Source of the DNA: Coprosoma sp963660615
GTDB taxonomy: Bacteria > Bacillota_I > Bacilli_A > RF39 > UBA660
Length of the DNA stretch: 63,342 nucleotides
Direction of reading: 5' to 3'
NCBI GenBank assembly: GCA_963660615.1
Contig: CAVKYE010000007.1
Location: forward strand, 1 to 63,342
A program made the translations under genes and the position numbers. Numbering within the stretch: the first letter of the stretch is position 1; each line of letters opens with the position of its first letter. The notes beneath the pieces were generated by a model that was not told the DNA's origin, did not search any database, and saw nothing but the letters and a program-made list of their open reading frames with translations. Shown in pieces: positions 1 through 8,843 of the stretch.

Positions 1-62
1 TGGACAAAAAAGAAATATCAGAAATAACAGGTTTATCTATTGAAGAAATTAGTAATTTATAA
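1..62 (+). CDS. C-terminal end of an Rpn/PD-(D/E)XK nuclease-transposase-like protein (partial)
   Basis: An open frame enters from the left edge (codons from base 3) and ends in TAA at 60-62. The last residues, EISEITGLSIEEISNL, resemble the helix-turn-helix-like tail (ISEITGLSxEEI) common at the C terminus of recombination-promoting nuclease/putative transposase proteins of gut Firmicutes. Only about 19 residues are visible, so the family call is an inference from this tail alone. Confidence 0.4.
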   Translation, partial: DKKEISEITGLSIEEISNL

Positions 63-370
63 TGCTAGTTTCTTTTTTTGCAATTTTTTTTAATAAAATC
101 ACCTTTTTGTTGTTTTGTTTTTGTTTAAAATGGTATTTTGGTGCTTTGGCTGTAGGTATTAATAAAAGTAAAATTACTTAATATGAATATATGTTAGAGG
201 GGGTTATATTAGATTATTTTTTACCATAATTTCCCACAATTTTATCAAATTATATACATATTTTTTTAGTACAATGTATTTGAGCTTGAAGAAAAGCTCT
301 AATGAAAGGTGAGTGATATATGATAGAAATTATTGTTAAATAGTGTTATACTATAGATGAGGCGATAACA
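63..370. other. 308-bp intergenic region
   Basis: Very AT-rich with several T runs and no convincing gene. It holds a 6-bp hairpin (GAGCTT at 282-287 with AAGCTC at 294-299) and, at its right end, the promoter of the two-component operon. Two tiny frames (MKGE and MIEIIVK) are present but are not supported. Confidence 0.5.
344..352 (+). promoter_or_regulatory. Extended -10 promoter of the two-component operon
   Basis: TGtTATACT at 344-352 is an extended -10 box, 19 bases before the response-regulator ATG. No good -35 lies 17 bases upstream. Confidence 0.5.
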
Positions 371-1024
371 ATGTATAAAATTTGCTTGGTTGAAGATGAG
401 GAAAATTTAAATAATTTAATTAAGTCTTATTTGGAAAGAGAAGGCTATGAGGTTATTCAATATTATAATGGTACTGATGCTTTGAATCACGTGGCAGATG
501 GTGCTGATTTATGGATATTAGATATTATGTTAGGCGACGATGTTAGTGGCTATGATCTAATTAAGAAAATAAGGGAAAGTGGTAATGTACCTGTAATATT
601 TACTTCGGCTAGGGATCAGGATTTGGATAAGATTATTGGACTTGAACTTGGTAGTGATGATTATGTTACGAAACCTTATTCTCCAAAGGAATTAGTTTTA
701 AGAGTAAACAACGTTATTAAAAGAACTTATAGTACTCAAACGGAAAAGATAAATTATGGTGATTATGTTATTGATTTGGATAAAAGACTTGTAAGTATGG
801 ACTCTTTAGAAATCTCTCTCACTTCACTTGAGTTTGATTTACTGGTTATGTTTTTGAAAAATAGAAATAAATCTTTTAGCCGTAATCAGATCTTAGAAAA
901 AGTTTGGGGTGAAAGTTATTTTGGAACGGATAGGGTTGTGGATGATTTAGTAAGAAGACTTAGAAAGAAGTTACCTAAACTTAGGTTAAATACTATTTAT
1001 GGATATGGGTATAGGCTATTATGA
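371..1024 (+). CDS. OmpR/PhoB-family response regulator
   Basis: A 217-residue two-domain DNA-binding response regulator. The receiver domain spans about 1-115: the acidic pocket is E8/D9, the phosphoacceptor is D51 (in ILDIML), the conserved switch residue is the S79 region (FTSA), and the lysine is K101 (KPYSPKE). The C-terminal winged helix (about 125-217) has the RNQILEKVWG and DRVVDDLVRRLRKKL signatures of the OmpR class. It overlaps the downstream kinase gene by 4 bases (ATGA), which indicates translational coupling. The signal is unknown; related Firmicute pairs often monitor the envelope. The start is the first ATG, just after the GAGGCGA ribosome site. Confidence 0.93.
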   Translation: MYKICLVEDEENLNNLIKSYLEREGYEVIQYYNGTDALNHVADGADLWILDIMLGDDVSGYDLIKKIRESGNVPVIFTSARDQDLDKIIGLELGSDDYVTKPYSPKELVLRVNNVIKRTYSTQTEKINYGDYVIDLDKRLVSMDSLEISLTSLEFDLLVMFLKNRNKSFSRNQILEKVWGESYFGTDRVVDDLVRRLRKKLPKLRLNTIYGYGYRLL

Positions 1025-2283
1025 AGTTAAAGCATAATATATACCGTCAATTAATTACGATTGTCCTTGTAATGTTTGCTATTATTTACATAAATGTAGC
1101 AATTGTTTTACCTAGGGTTTTGATTCCTATTTATGAGAAAAATGTTTATTTTAATTTAAAGATTCCTCTTGATGTTGTTCAAAGTAATGTATCAAGTGCT
1201 AGTTTGGATAATAATATTGCTTATTTGTTTGTTCGTGATAGTATTATTACAACATCTAGTAATTTATCTAAGATTATTAATCTTCCAGCTTCGCAAATTT
1301 TAGAAAAGATAAAGTATGAAAATGGTAAGTTTGATTACCATGGTAACACCTATTATTATAATACTAAAACTGATGAAGATGGTTATTATAAGGTTTCTAT
1401 AACTAATGATAACTATATTTCAAAGATGAAATCTGACATTTTGAAATCGCTTGTACCTGTTTTGCTGGTGACTTTATTTGTTATTTTACTTATTGTTGCT
1501 ATGTGGTCTCAGATACTGGCGGAAAGAATTAAAAAATTAAAAGAGAAGGTCGATAATTTAGACAATGATGACTATGTGGGCAAGATGCCTTACAAGGTCG
1601 ATGATGAAATTAATGAACTATCGCACGCCATTGATGATATGAAAGTAACTTTACAGATGCAAGATGAATATAAAAATCAAATGTATCAAAATATTTCTCA
1701 CGATTTTAAAACCCCTCTCACTGTTATAAAATCTTATGTTGAAGCAATTGAAGATGGCGTTATGGATGAAAAAGATGGTTTGAAAATTATTAAACAAGAA
1801 ATTAAAAAATTAGAGGTTAAAGTACACTCCTTACTATATTTAAATAAATTAACCTATATGAAAAATACGGACAATTATAAGAAAGAGACTATTAATATTG
1901 TTGATGTTCTTACGAGTTCGGTAGAAAAGTTTAAAATGACTAGGTCAGATATTAAATGGCAGGTCAATATAACTGATAAAAAAACTATTTTTAAAGGTTC
2001 AGAGGATATGTGGGAGGCCATTATTGACAATATTTTAAGTAATTTCACACGTTATGCCAAAGAGAATATAAAAGTAACTGTCAAAGGCCACCAGATAATA
2101 TTTTATAATGATGGACCTAATATTGATGAGACTATACTTAATGATATTTTTACTCCTTATAAAAAAGGTATTAAGGGTCAGTTTGGCCTTGGACTTTCGA
2201 TTGTTAAACAAACCGCATCCCTACTCGGTTATGAAATAACAGTCAAGAATGAAAAGTCTGGTATTAGTTTTACAATTAAATAA
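1021..2283 (+). CDS. Membrane sensor histidine kinase
   Basis: A 420-residue HisKA/HATPase kinase, partner of the overlapping response regulator. Two membrane segments (about 10-30 and 143-165) flank an extracytoplasmic sensor of about 110 residues. A HAMP-like linker follows, then the H box QNISHDFKTPL with phosphorylated H227, an N box around DNILSNF and a G box FGLGLSIVKQ. The ligand cannot be read from the sequence. The gene is followed by a hairpin terminator that starts in its stop codon. Confidence 0.92.
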   Translation: MKLKHNIYRQLITIVLVMFAIIYINVAIVLPRVLIPIYEKNVYFNLKIPLDVVQSNVSSASLDNNIAYLFVRDSIITTSSNLSKIINLPASQILEKIKYENGKFDYHGNTYYYNTKTDEDGYYKVSITNDNYISKMKSDILKSLVPVLLVTLFVILLIVAMWSQILAERIKKLKEKVDNLDNDDYVGKMPYKVDDEINELSHAIDDMKVTLQMQDEYKNQMYQNISHDFKTPLTVIKSYVEAIEDGVMDEKDGLKIIKQEIKKLEVKVHSLLYLNKLTYMKNTDNYKKETINIVDVLTSSVEKFKMTRSDIKWQVNITDKKTIFKGSEDMWEAIIDNILSNFTRYAKENIKVTVKGHQIIFYNDGPNIDETILNDIFTPYKKGIKGQFGLGLSIVKQTASLLGYEITVKNEKSGISFTIK

Positions 2284-2319
2284 GGGCTTAATAGGATAAA
2301 TTCTATTTGGCTCTTTTTG
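2283..2319 (+). terminator. Rho-independent terminator of the two-component operon
   Basis: AGGGCTTAATAG (2283-2294) pairs, with two wobbles and one mismatch, with CTATTTGGCTCT (2303-2314), followed by TTTTTG. The 3' arm overlaps the -35 box of the next promoter. Confidence 0.6.
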
Positions 2320-2335
2320 TTTTTTCTGTTATAAT
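2307..2335 (+). promoter_or_regulatory. Sigma-A promoter of the Fic gene
   Basis: TTGGCT (2307-2312), a 17-bp spacer, then TATAAT (2330-2335) preceded by TGt. This is a near-consensus extended -10 promoter 28 bases before the ATG. Confidence 0.7.
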
Positions 2336-2362
2336 ATTGGTTAATTTAAGGAGGAATGTTTT

Positions 2363-3484
2363 ATGTATAATTTAGGAAGAGAGGATATTCCTTTAAAGAC
2401 TGATTTAAAACCATTTTATTATAATAAAGAAAGTTTGTTTCAGTTAAAGAAGGAACTTGAGGATTTTCTTTCGAATGATGGAAAGTATATGAATGATAGG
2501 TCTTTGGCTCAAAAGTTTTTAGGATGTCAGGAGATTCAGGCTAATAATAGTGTTGAGGGGTATAATGATGATGCTGGAGTGATTGAGAGGGTTCTTACGG
2601 ATGATTATCATGATAGGCTTGTTTTGGAAAGGGAAAGGATTATTAAAAATTTGTATAATGGTTATCAAGAGATTCAAAAGGGAAAGGTTATTGATAAGGA
2701 TAATTTGAAGGGTTTATATGATATTCTTTCCGATGGTCTTCTTTCTTCTTATGATCTTGGTAATATGGGTGAATATTATAGGAATGGTGATGTTTTGATT
2801 CATTATTCTAGAAATATTGAAACTCCTCCTGATGAGGGTATTTCATCTGATTTGGTTCCTTTTTATATGGATAGTTTGTTTGAGTTTTTAAATGATGATG
2901 ATTCTTTGGATGGTATGATTGATTATTATATTAAGTCTCAAATTGCACATTTTTATTTTGTTTATGTTCATCCTTATTTTGATGTTAATGGAAGGACGGC
3001 TAGGACTTTTGCTTTATGGTATCTTTTGAATAATGAGGCTTATCCGTATATTATTTTTAATAGGGCGATTCCTCTTTTTAAGAAGAGGTATAATAGGAAT
3101 ATTTTGGGTTCTAAGAGAACTTTTGATCTTACGAGGTTTTTGAAGTTTATGCTTTGTAATGTTAAGGATGAGCTTCTTAAGGAGTATGTTATTAGTTTGA
3201 TTTCTGATAGGGTATGTGAAATTACGGAGGATGAGTATCAAAATATTAGGTATATTCTTTCGATGAATGGGGATTTGACAGCTAAGGATTTTATGGCTTT
3301 TTATTCGAGGATATATGGTAAGACTAGGTATAAGTATGTGAGGGATTTTATGCTTAAACCACTTATTGATAAGGATATTATAAGGGTTATAAGGGAAAGT
3401 CAAGGTGGTAATAATTTTATTTTTGAGATTAATAAGGATAATTTGGTAGATGGTGATGTTAAGAGACTAAAAAAACAACTTTGA
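2363..3484 (+). CDS. Fic family protein (probable AMP-transferase)
   Basis: A 373-residue Fic-fold protein. The active loop HPYFDVNGRTAR (H203 to R214) matches HPFxxGNGRxxR, with Tyr for Phe and Val for the first Gly. The catalytic His, the Asn-Gly-Arg and the final Arg are intact. An N-terminal stretch NNSVEG (61-66) resembles the inhibitory helix ([S/T]xxxE[G/N]) of self-inhibited class II Fic proteins, so it probably carries its own brake and needs no separate antitoxin. The C-terminal part (about 290-373) looks like a winged helix. Known members transfer AMP to Ser/Thr/Tyr hydroxyls; the target is unknown. It stands alone with its own promoter and ends near a convergent rpmB. Confidence 0.85.
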   Translation: MYNLGREDIPLKTDLKPFYYNKESLFQLKKELEDFLSNDGKYMNDRSLAQKFLGCQEIQANNSVEGYNDDAGVIERVLTDDYHDRLVLERERIIKNLYNGYQEIQKGKVIDKDNLKGLYDILSDGLLSSYDLGNMGEYYRNGDVLIHYSRNIETPPDEGISSDLVPFYMDSLFEFLNDDDSLDGMIDYYIKSQIAHFYFVYVHPYFDVNGRTARTFALWYLLNNEAYPYIIFNRAIPLFKKRYNRNILGSKRTFDLTRFLKFMLCNVKDELLKEYVISLISDRVCEITEDEYQNIRYILSMNGDLTAKDFMAFYSRIYGKTRYKYVRDFMLKPLIDKDIIRVIRESQGGNNFIFEINKDNLVDGDVKRLKKQL

Positions 3485-3492
3485 TGTTGTTT

Positions 3493-3672
3493 TTATTCTG
3501 CATTATTCATGATTTTGTTTAATGTTCTAAGTTCTCTTGCTGTCATTCTAACTTTTTTTCCATTTACGTTTACGGTTTGTAAATTTAGTTTAAATGAATG
3601 TTTAGTCGCATTAAGTGCATGAGAACGACGATTTCCAGATAAAGGTTTTCTATTTGTTATTTTTTTTGCCAT
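3493..3672 (-). CDS. rpmB: 50S ribosomal protein L28
   Basis: A 59-residue basic protein on the minus strand, beginning MAKKITNRKPLSGNRRSHAL and ending LRTLNKIMNNAE. This is the L28 pattern (GNxxSHAxNxTKR). It binds 23S rRNA in the large subunit. The start is the ATG whose complement is at 3670-3672, with a GGAGG site a few bases upstream. It runs toward the Fic gene with only 8 bases between the two stop codons. Confidence 0.95.
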   Translation of the reverse strand: MAKKITNRKPLSGNRRSHALNATKHSFKLNLQTVNVNGKKVRMTARELRTLNKIMNNAE

Positions 3673-3708
3673 GTTTATACCTCCTTAAGTTTTTTTCTCA
3701 CGTTTATA

Positions 3709-3737
3709 ACTTTACCACATTTCTTTGTTTAAGTCAA
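3709..3737 (-). promoter_or_regulatory. rpmB promoter
   Basis: On the minus strand TTGACT (3737-3732), a 17-bp spacer and TAAAGT (3714-3709) with an upstream TGg. It is divergent from the dnaE promoter. Confidence 0.65.
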
Positions 3738-3758
3738 ATAATTATATGCAAAAACTAT

Positions 3759-3786
3759 TTGAAAATGATAATTTTTATAGTAAAAT
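3759..3786 (+). promoter_or_regulatory. dnaE promoter
   Basis: TTGAAA (3759-3764), 16-bp spacer, TAAAAT (3781-3786), 21 bases upstream of the ATG. Confidence 0.55.
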
Positions 3787-3807
3787 GTTATTAGAGAAGG
3801 TGATTTT

Positions 3808-6675
3808 ATGAGTTATGTGCCTTTAAATATTAAGACGGATAGTTCTTTTTTGTCTAGTCTTATTCGTGTTGATTCACTTATTGAAAGAGCTTTGGAGCTT
3901 AATTTGAAGTCTTTGACGATTACTGATGATAATTTGTCTATGGCTATTTATTTTTATAAGGCTTGTCTTAAGGCTTCTATTAAGCCAATTATTGGTCTTG
4001 AGGTTAGGGTTTGTGATAAGGCTTTGGTTTTATATTGTCAAAATTATGATGGTTATTTGAATCTTGTTAAGATTTGTACTTTGAAGTCTGAAAAGGAACT
4101 TTGTGTTTCGGATCTTTCTTTGTATAGTGATAATGTTATTTGTATTATGCCTTATGAAAGTAGAGAGTTGTATAAGGAACTTATTAAGGTATATAAGTAT
4201 CTTTTTATTGGTTATAGTTCTTTGGAACAAAAGGCGAAGATTAAGAGTTCTAATACGGTATTTATGAATGAAATTCTTGTTTTAAATAAGGATGATGAGG
4301 TTTATTTAAAGTATCTTTATGCGATTAAAAATGGGGTTTTGGTTAAGAATTTGGATTTTGATAAAAAGGATGTTTATTTATCTATTTGTGAGGAAGAAAA
4401 TAATAGTAAGATAAATGATTTGTGTAATTTGGAGATTAAGTTTCATAATGATTTGTTGCCGGTTTATTCTGATGAATTATCTAGTTTTGATGAGCTTAAG
4501 AAGCAGTGTATGGATGGTGTTAGGAAACATTTTGATTCTTTTGTTCCGAAAAAGTATGTTGAGCGTTTGAAGTATGAACTTTCGGTTATTAAAAAAATGG
4601 GGTTTTGTGATTATTTTTTGATTGTGGCTGATTATGTTAATTATGCTAAAAGTAAGGGGATTCTTGTTGGTCCTGGTAGGGGTTCTGCGGCTGGTTCTTT
4701 GGTTGCTTATTTGCTTGGGATAACTACTATTGATCCTTTAAAGTATAATTTGTTATTTGAACGTTTTTTGAATCCTTCTAGGGTTACTATGCCAGATATT
4801 GATATTGATTTTGAGGATGAACGTAGGGGTGAGGTTATAAAATATTGTATAGAAAAGTATGGGATAAAAAAAGTTTCTTTAATTCTTACTTTTTCTACTT
4901 TAAAGTCTCGTGCAGCGATTCGTGATACAGCTAGGGTTTTGGATGTTGATAGTCATAAGGTTGATGTCCTTTGTTCTTACATTGATTCTAGGAAAAGTTT
5001 AAAGGATAATTTGAAGGATAATAAGGTTAGTTCGTTTTTGTCTTTTAATAGTGAACTTAAGAGGTTATATAAAATTGCTTTGAAGTTTGAAGGTTTGAAG
5101 AGGCAAAGTGGGATTCATGCGGCTGGGGTTATTATGTCTAAGTGTGATTTAAATCTTGTTATTCCTTTATCTATTCATGATGGTGTTTATGTTACGGGTT
5201 ATCCTGCTTCTTTTTTGGAGGAACTTGGTTTATTAAAGATGGATTTTTTGGGTCTTAGGACTTTATCTATTATTAATGAGATTTTAAAGGATATAAATAT
5301 TGGTTTTGATGATATAAAGGAAAATGACCGTGATGCTTTAAGGATTTTTGAAAAGGCGGATACTTTGGGTATTTTTCAGTTTGAGTCTAGTGGTATGAGA
5401 AGTTTTTTAGCTAAGTTTAAACCAAATAGTTTTGAGGATGTTTCTTCTGCGCTTGCGCTTTTTAGGCCTGGTCCTTTAAAAAATATTGATTCTTATATAA
5501 GACGTAAGGAAGGAAGGGAGAAAATTGATTATATTCATGTTTCTCTTGAGGGTATTTTAAAACCTACTTATGGGATTATTGTTTATCAGGAACAGATTAT
5601 GCAGATTGTAAGTGTGATGGCGGGCTATTCGATGGCTTCGGCTGATAATTTAAGACGGGCTATTTCTAAAAAGAAGGAAAATGTTTTGCGTGATTTAAGG
5701 GATGATTTTATTTCTTCAAGTGTGAAAAGAGGATATAGTAAGGAAGTTTCGAATAAGGTTTATGATTTGATTTTGAGGTTTGCAGATTATGGATTTAATC
5801 GTTCTCATTCGGTTGCGTATGCGATGATTTCTTATAGGATGGCTTATTTAAAGGCTCATTATCCACTTTCATTTTTTAAGACTTTTTTAAATTCGTCTAT
5901 TAATAGTGTGGATAAGACTAAAATGTATATTTATGAGTGTAGGAAAAAGAATATTAGTGTTCTTAATCCTGATATTAATTTAAGTATGGATAAATATATA
6001 ATTTATAATAATTCTATTGTTTATCCCCTTAGTAATATTAAAAACGTTTCTTTAAATGTGGTTTTTAAAATACTTTCAGAAAGAGAAAAGAGTAGTTTTA
6101 AGGATATTTTTGATTTTGTTATAAGGTGCGGTAGTGTTTTAAATGAAAAGATTTTAGAAAGTTTGATTTTAGCTGGATGTTTTGATAGTTTTTCTATAAA
6201 TAGGAAAACTTTGATTAATAATTTAGAAATTATTATTAATTATGCGGAAATTGGGGAATATTTGGATGATAGTTTGAAACCTACTTTTGATGTTTTAGAT
6301 GAATATAGTGATGAGGAGATTGTTTTAGGGGAGTTAAAGGTTTTTGGTTTTTATTTGACTAATCATCCGGTTACTAAGTATAAGTCTATATATTCATGTG
6401 TTGATTTGAATGTTTTAGAAAATTATTTTGATAAGAATGTTAAGGTTATTATTAAGGTTTCTTCTCTTAGGGTTATTACAACTAAAAAGGGTGATGAAAT
6501 GATGTTTATGAGCGGGGAAGATGAATTTTTGGAACTTGAGTTTGTTATGTTTCCTAAGGTTTATAAAAAGTATGATTTTGTTAGTGAGAATGATATTCTT
6601 TATGTATTTGGGCATGTTGAGAAGAGATTTGATAAGTTACAGATTGTTGTTACAAATTTGAAAAAATTGAATTAA
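3808..6675 (+). CDS. dnaE: DNA polymerase III alpha subunit, DnaE type
   Basis: A 955-residue replicative/lesion-copying polymerase of the C family. Domains: PHP-like N terminus (about 1-200), palm-thumb-fingers with GPGRGSAAGS and the catalytic Asp triad region PDIDIDF (D330, D332, D334), a helix-hairpin-helix region, and a C-terminal OB fold (about 855-955). It is shorter than the roughly 1100-1160 residues of B. subtilis or E. coli DnaE. The PHP metal-binding histidines are not evident (NIKTDSS and TITDDN replace the usual H-rich motifs), so the PHP domain is probably inactive. RBS GAGAAGGTGA precedes the ATG. Confidence 0.95.
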   Translation: MSYVPLNIKTDSSFLSSLIRVDSLIERALELNLKSLTITDDNLSMAIYFYKACLKASIKPIIGLEVRVCDKALVLYCQNYDGYLNLVKICTLKSEKELCVSDLSLYSDNVICIMPYESRELYKELIKVYKYLFIGYSSLEQKAKIKSSNTVFMNEILVLNKDDEVYLKYLYAIKNGVLVKNLDFDKKDVYLSICEEENNSKINDLCNLEIKFHNDLLPVYSDELSSFDELKKQCMDGVRKHFDSFVPKKYVERLKYELSVIKKMGFCDYFLIVADYVNYAKSKGILVGPGRGSAAGSLVAYLLGITTIDPLKYNLLFERFLNPSRVTMPDIDIDFEDERRGEVIKYCIEKYGIKKVSLILTFSTLKSRAAIRDTARVLDVDSHKVDVLCSYIDSRKSLKDNLKDNKVSSFLSFNSELKRLYKIALKFEGLKRQSGIHAAGVIMSKCDLNLVIPLSIHDGVYVTGYPASFLEELGLLKMDFLGLRTLSIINEILKDINIGFDDIKENDRDALRIFEKADTLGIFQFESSGMRSFLAKFKPNSFEDVSSALALFRPGPLKNIDSYIRRKEGREKIDYIHVSLEGILKPTYGIIVYQEQIMQIVSVMAGYSMASADNLRRAISKKKENVLRDLRDDFISSSVKRGYSKEVSNKVYDLILRFADYGFNRSHSVAYAMISYRMAYLKAHYPLSFFKTFLNSSINSVDKTKMYIYECRKKNISVLNPDINLSMDKYIIYNNSIVYPLSNIKNVSLNVVFKILSEREKSSFKDIFDFVIRCGSVLNEKILESLILAGCFDSFSINRKTLINNLEIIINYAEIGEYLDDSLKPTFDVLDEYSDEEIVLGELKVFGFYLTNHPVTKYKSIYSCVDLNVLENYFDKNVKVIIKVSSLRVITTKKGDEMMFMSGEDEFLELEFVMFPKVYKKYDFVSENDILYVFGHVEKRFDKLQIVVTNLKKLN

Positions 6676-6731
6676 TGTGTATATTTTTTCTTTGAAAAAT
6701 GTTATTATTATAATAGGAAGGGGTATGATTT

Positions 6732-7475
6732 GTGGAAAGGGTTAAGGTTTTTATTGTTTATTTACTTATACTTGTTATTATAGGCCTGATTGGTTATTTG
6801 ATTTATTTTGTTATTAATTTTTCTAGCCCAAGTGAAACTGAATCTCATGATAAGAAGGCTTCTGTAACTAATGATGTTTCTGATTCTTGTACTCTTGATT
6901 CTAGTATTGAGGAATATAATAAAATTTTAGATGGGAATTCATCTCTTAATTTGTGTGATGGTCTTAATAGGATTGTTCTTAGTGATGTTACTATGGAAGG
7001 TGAGAAACAAAGTTTAGAGATATTGTATCAAAATGGTAAGTCTTCTAATGATTCTGGTTATATGAAGTTTAATGGATTTAAAATTCTTTCTAAAGTTTCT
7101 TCTATTTATGGAAGTACTTTAATTGTTTTTGATAATAAGTTGTTTGTTATTGAACGTAATGATGAGTATGTGAATATACTTGCTTATACTAAAGATGGAA
7201 ATAATGTATTTAATCTTAAGGATACTTTAGAGGCTAGTAATATAAGTGATCCTGCTTTTGTAGAACTTGCTAAGAGTGGTTATAGTAATACTGTTTTGGA
7301 TTATAATCATATTGATAAAGATAGTGTTAGGTTAGGGTCTGATTCAATTACTTTTAATAGTGATTCTAAGACTGCTTGTCAAGCTGGAAGTTTTAAGGGT
7401 TCTACTTATGTGATTAAGTTTACGGGTAATACTTTTGGTAATCCAGTTTATACGCAAGGTGTTACTTGTCAATAA
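6732..7475 (+). CDS. Membrane-anchored protein of unknown function
   Basis: 247 residues with one N-terminal transmembrane helix (about 7-29) and a Ser/Asp-rich extracytoplasmic domain with no family I recognise. The two Cys pairs (C53/C76 and a C-terminal pair, the last near the end in VTCQ) could form disulfides outside the cell. GTG start behind AGGAAGGGG; a nearby ATG at 6725 is out of frame. It follows dnaE by 56 bases and may be co-transcribed or use a TATAAT at 6709-6714. Ends at a strong terminator. Confidence 0.75.
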   Translation: MERVKVFIVYLLILVIIGLIGYLIYFVINFSSPSETESHDKKASVTNDVSDSCTLDSSIEEYNKILDGNSSLNLCDGLNRIVLSDVTMEGEKQSLEILYQNGKSSNDSGYMKFNGFKILSKVSSIYGSTLIVFDNKLFVIERNDEYVNILAYTKDGNNVFNLKDTLEASNISDPAFVELAKSGYSNTVLDYNHIDKDSVRLGSDSITFNSDSKTACQAGSFKGSTYVIKFTGNTFGNPVYTQGVTCQ

Positions 7476-7477
7476 TA

Positions 7478-7502
7478 AAAAAGCCATTTGGCTTTTTATT
7501 TT
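7478..7502 (+). terminator. Bidirectional terminator
   Basis: AAAAAGCC (7478-7485), loop ATTT, GGCTTTTT (7490-7497) and T-rich flank. It serves the gene at 6732 and the convergent sspI. Confidence 0.85.
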
Positions 7503-7696
7503 ACATCTTTTTCGATAATGCTGATGATTTGATTTTTTAAATCATCTGAGCTACCATTCCATACTACTTCAAAGAAAACTCCAAGTCCTGGAAGGGTTTC
7601 ATCAGCGTTTTCTTTTAATGAAGAGGTAATTGATGATTTTATTTCTTCTTTGTTACATCCTTTGAAATTATTTATAACATAATCTCTAATACTCAT
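7496..7696 (-). CDS. sspI: Small acid-soluble spore protein, SspI family
   Basis: 66 residues. The signature TLPGLGVFFEVVWNGSS matches the conserved core of B. subtilis SspI (LPGLGVLFEVIW), and the length is close to that protein's 71. SspI is a minor spore-core protein made in the forespore under sigma G. RBS TAGGAG lies upstream of the ATG. Upstream minus-strand sequence has TGAATA and CATAAA boxes, but with a 20-bp spacer, so a sigma-G promoter is only weakly suggested. The stop sits within the shared terminator. The call rests on the motif and is strong. Confidence 0.88.
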   Translation of the reverse strand: MSIRDYVINNFKGCNKEEIKSSITSSLKENADETLPGLGVFFEVVWNGSSDDLKNQIISIIEKDVK

Positions 7697-7806
7697 ATTT
7701 TATCATCTCCTAAAGTTTATGGTGTGCTAAAATAAGAAAAATATTCATTAATTATATATTTTTATTAAAAATTAGTGTATAATTAGATTAGAATGGAGGA
7801 GATAAT

Positions 7807-8355
7807 ATGGCACTTATTATAGTTATTGCTGTAATCGTTATAATTGCTTTTTATATTATGGCAACTTATAACGGACTTGTTAATTTAAAAAATAAGGTAA
7901 AGGATAGTTGGGCTCAAATTGACGTTTTACTTAAGAGAAGAAATGATTTGATTCCTAATTTGGTTGAAACTGTTAAGGGTTATGCGAATCATGAAAAGAC
8001 TACTTTAAATGATGTTATTGAGGCTAGAAATAAAGCTGTTAGTGCTAGTACACCTCATGATGAGATGGCGGCTGCTTCTGAACTTACTAATGCTTTAGGA
8101 AAATTATTTGCTTTATCTGAAAGTTATCCTGATTTAAAGGCTAATACTAATTTTTTGGATTTACAAAATAATTTGAAGGAAACCGAGGATAAGATTTCTT
8201 ATGCTAGACAATTTTATAATGATGCTGTTATGACTTATAAGAATAAGCTTGAGATGTTTCCATCAAATATTGTAGCTTCTATGTTTGGCTTTAAACCTGA
8301 AGAGTTTTTTGAGGTTAAGGAAGAAGAAAAAGAAGTACCTAAGGTACAGTTTTAA
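7807..8355 (+). CDS. lemA: LemA family protein
   Basis: 182 residues. An N-terminal membrane helix (about 2-22) is followed by the LemA helical bundle: NxLVxLKNxVKxSWAQIDVLLKRRNDLIPNLVETVKGY and a later YARQFYNDAVMTYN-type segment (here YARQFYNDAVMTYKNKLE, then FPSNIVASMFGF). Topology is N-out with a cytoplasmic or surface helical domain; the role is poorly known in all bacteria. RBS AATGGAGGAGA. A TATAAT at 7778-7783 is the likely -10. Confidence 0.95.
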   Translation: MALIIVIAVIVIIAFYIMATYNGLVNLKNKVKDSWAQIDVLLKRRNDLIPNLVETVKGYANHEKTTLNDVIEARNKAVSASTPHDEMAAASELTNALGKLFALSESYPDLKANTNFLDLQNNLKETEDKISYARQFYNDAVMTYKNKLEMFPSNIVASMFGFKPEEFFEVKEEEKEVPKVQF

Positions 8356-8360
8356 AAGAG

Positions 8361-8383
8361 TTTCACTTTGTGTGAAATTTTTT
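8361..8383 (+). terminator. lemA terminator
   Basis: TTTCAC (8361-8366), loop TTTGT, GTGAAA (8372-8377), then TTTTTT. Confidence 0.7.
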
Positions 8384-8407
8384 GTTGGAAAAGTATTGTA
8401 TATGAAG

Positions 8408-8443
8408 TGAACCTCATTTCCTTGATATAAGAAACGAGGTTCA
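8408..8443. repeat. 12-bp inverted repeat, unassigned
   Basis: TGAACCTCATTT (8408-8419) pairs with AAACGAGGTTCA (8432-8443), with one A-C mismatch and a 12-base loop. Neither side has a T run, so it is not an ordinary terminator. It lies between lemA and a convergent coat-like gene. Confidence 0.55.
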
Positions 8444-8465
8444 TATTAAAGATATTTTATATTTT

Positions 8466-8702
8466 TTACATCATTTGATAGTTTGATGTATTATAGTTGC
8501 TTGAATATGTTTTGTTTATGATGTTTTCTAGATTTGTTACTCTTTGTTCTAATGAGTTTATTTGATTTGTTAGTGTTGTGTTTCCTGAGGTTACATTTGG
8601 CACCATTCCTATTACGGGTTGTTCTATCATTGGCATTTGCATCATGTTCCCATACATTGGATATAATGGATATGGTGCTCCACAGTTACGATCTTTTTTC
8701 AA
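8466..8702 (-). CDS. Small Met/Pro/Tyr-rich protein, possible spore-coat component
   Basis: 78 residues. A Pro/Tyr/Met-rich N terminus (PYPLYPMYGNMMQMP) precedes a heptad stretch QINSLEQRVTNLENIINK predicted to be coiled coil and a YSSNYNTSNYQMM tail. The composition recalls small coat proteins of spore formers, but I recognise no family and this is an inference from composition. TTG start behind AAAGGGG. Confidence 0.6.
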   Translation of the reverse strand: MKKDRNCGAPYPLYPMYGNMMQMPMIEQPVIGMVPNVTSGNTTLTNQINSLEQRVTNLENIINKTYSSNYNTSNYQMM

Positions 8703-8789
8703 TTTTAATTACCCCTTTCATTTGCTTTACTAAATTATATGCAATTTGTTTTTTGTTGTTACATTTTGTGTTTAAAATTCTTTTTACCA

Positions 8790-8818
8790 TTGAAATAGTT
8801 GGCTATATGTGGTAAACT
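8790..8818 (+). promoter_or_regulatory. trmB promoter
   Basis: TTGAAA (8790-8795), 17-bp spacer, TAAACT (8813-8818) with TGg before it. Confidence 0.65.
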
Positions 8819-8843
8819 GATAGTATAGGAAAGGCGTGGTAGG

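Noticed and set aside
333..338. TTGTTA as -35 for the two-component operon
   Set aside because: Only 8 bp from the -10 box.
3014..3403. 129-codon frame on the minus strand inside the Fic gene
   Set aside because: Basic, Ile/Asn-rich product typical of the antisense of T-rich coding sequence; no ribosome site and fully inside a real gene. Several similar frames elsewhere were left out for the same reason.
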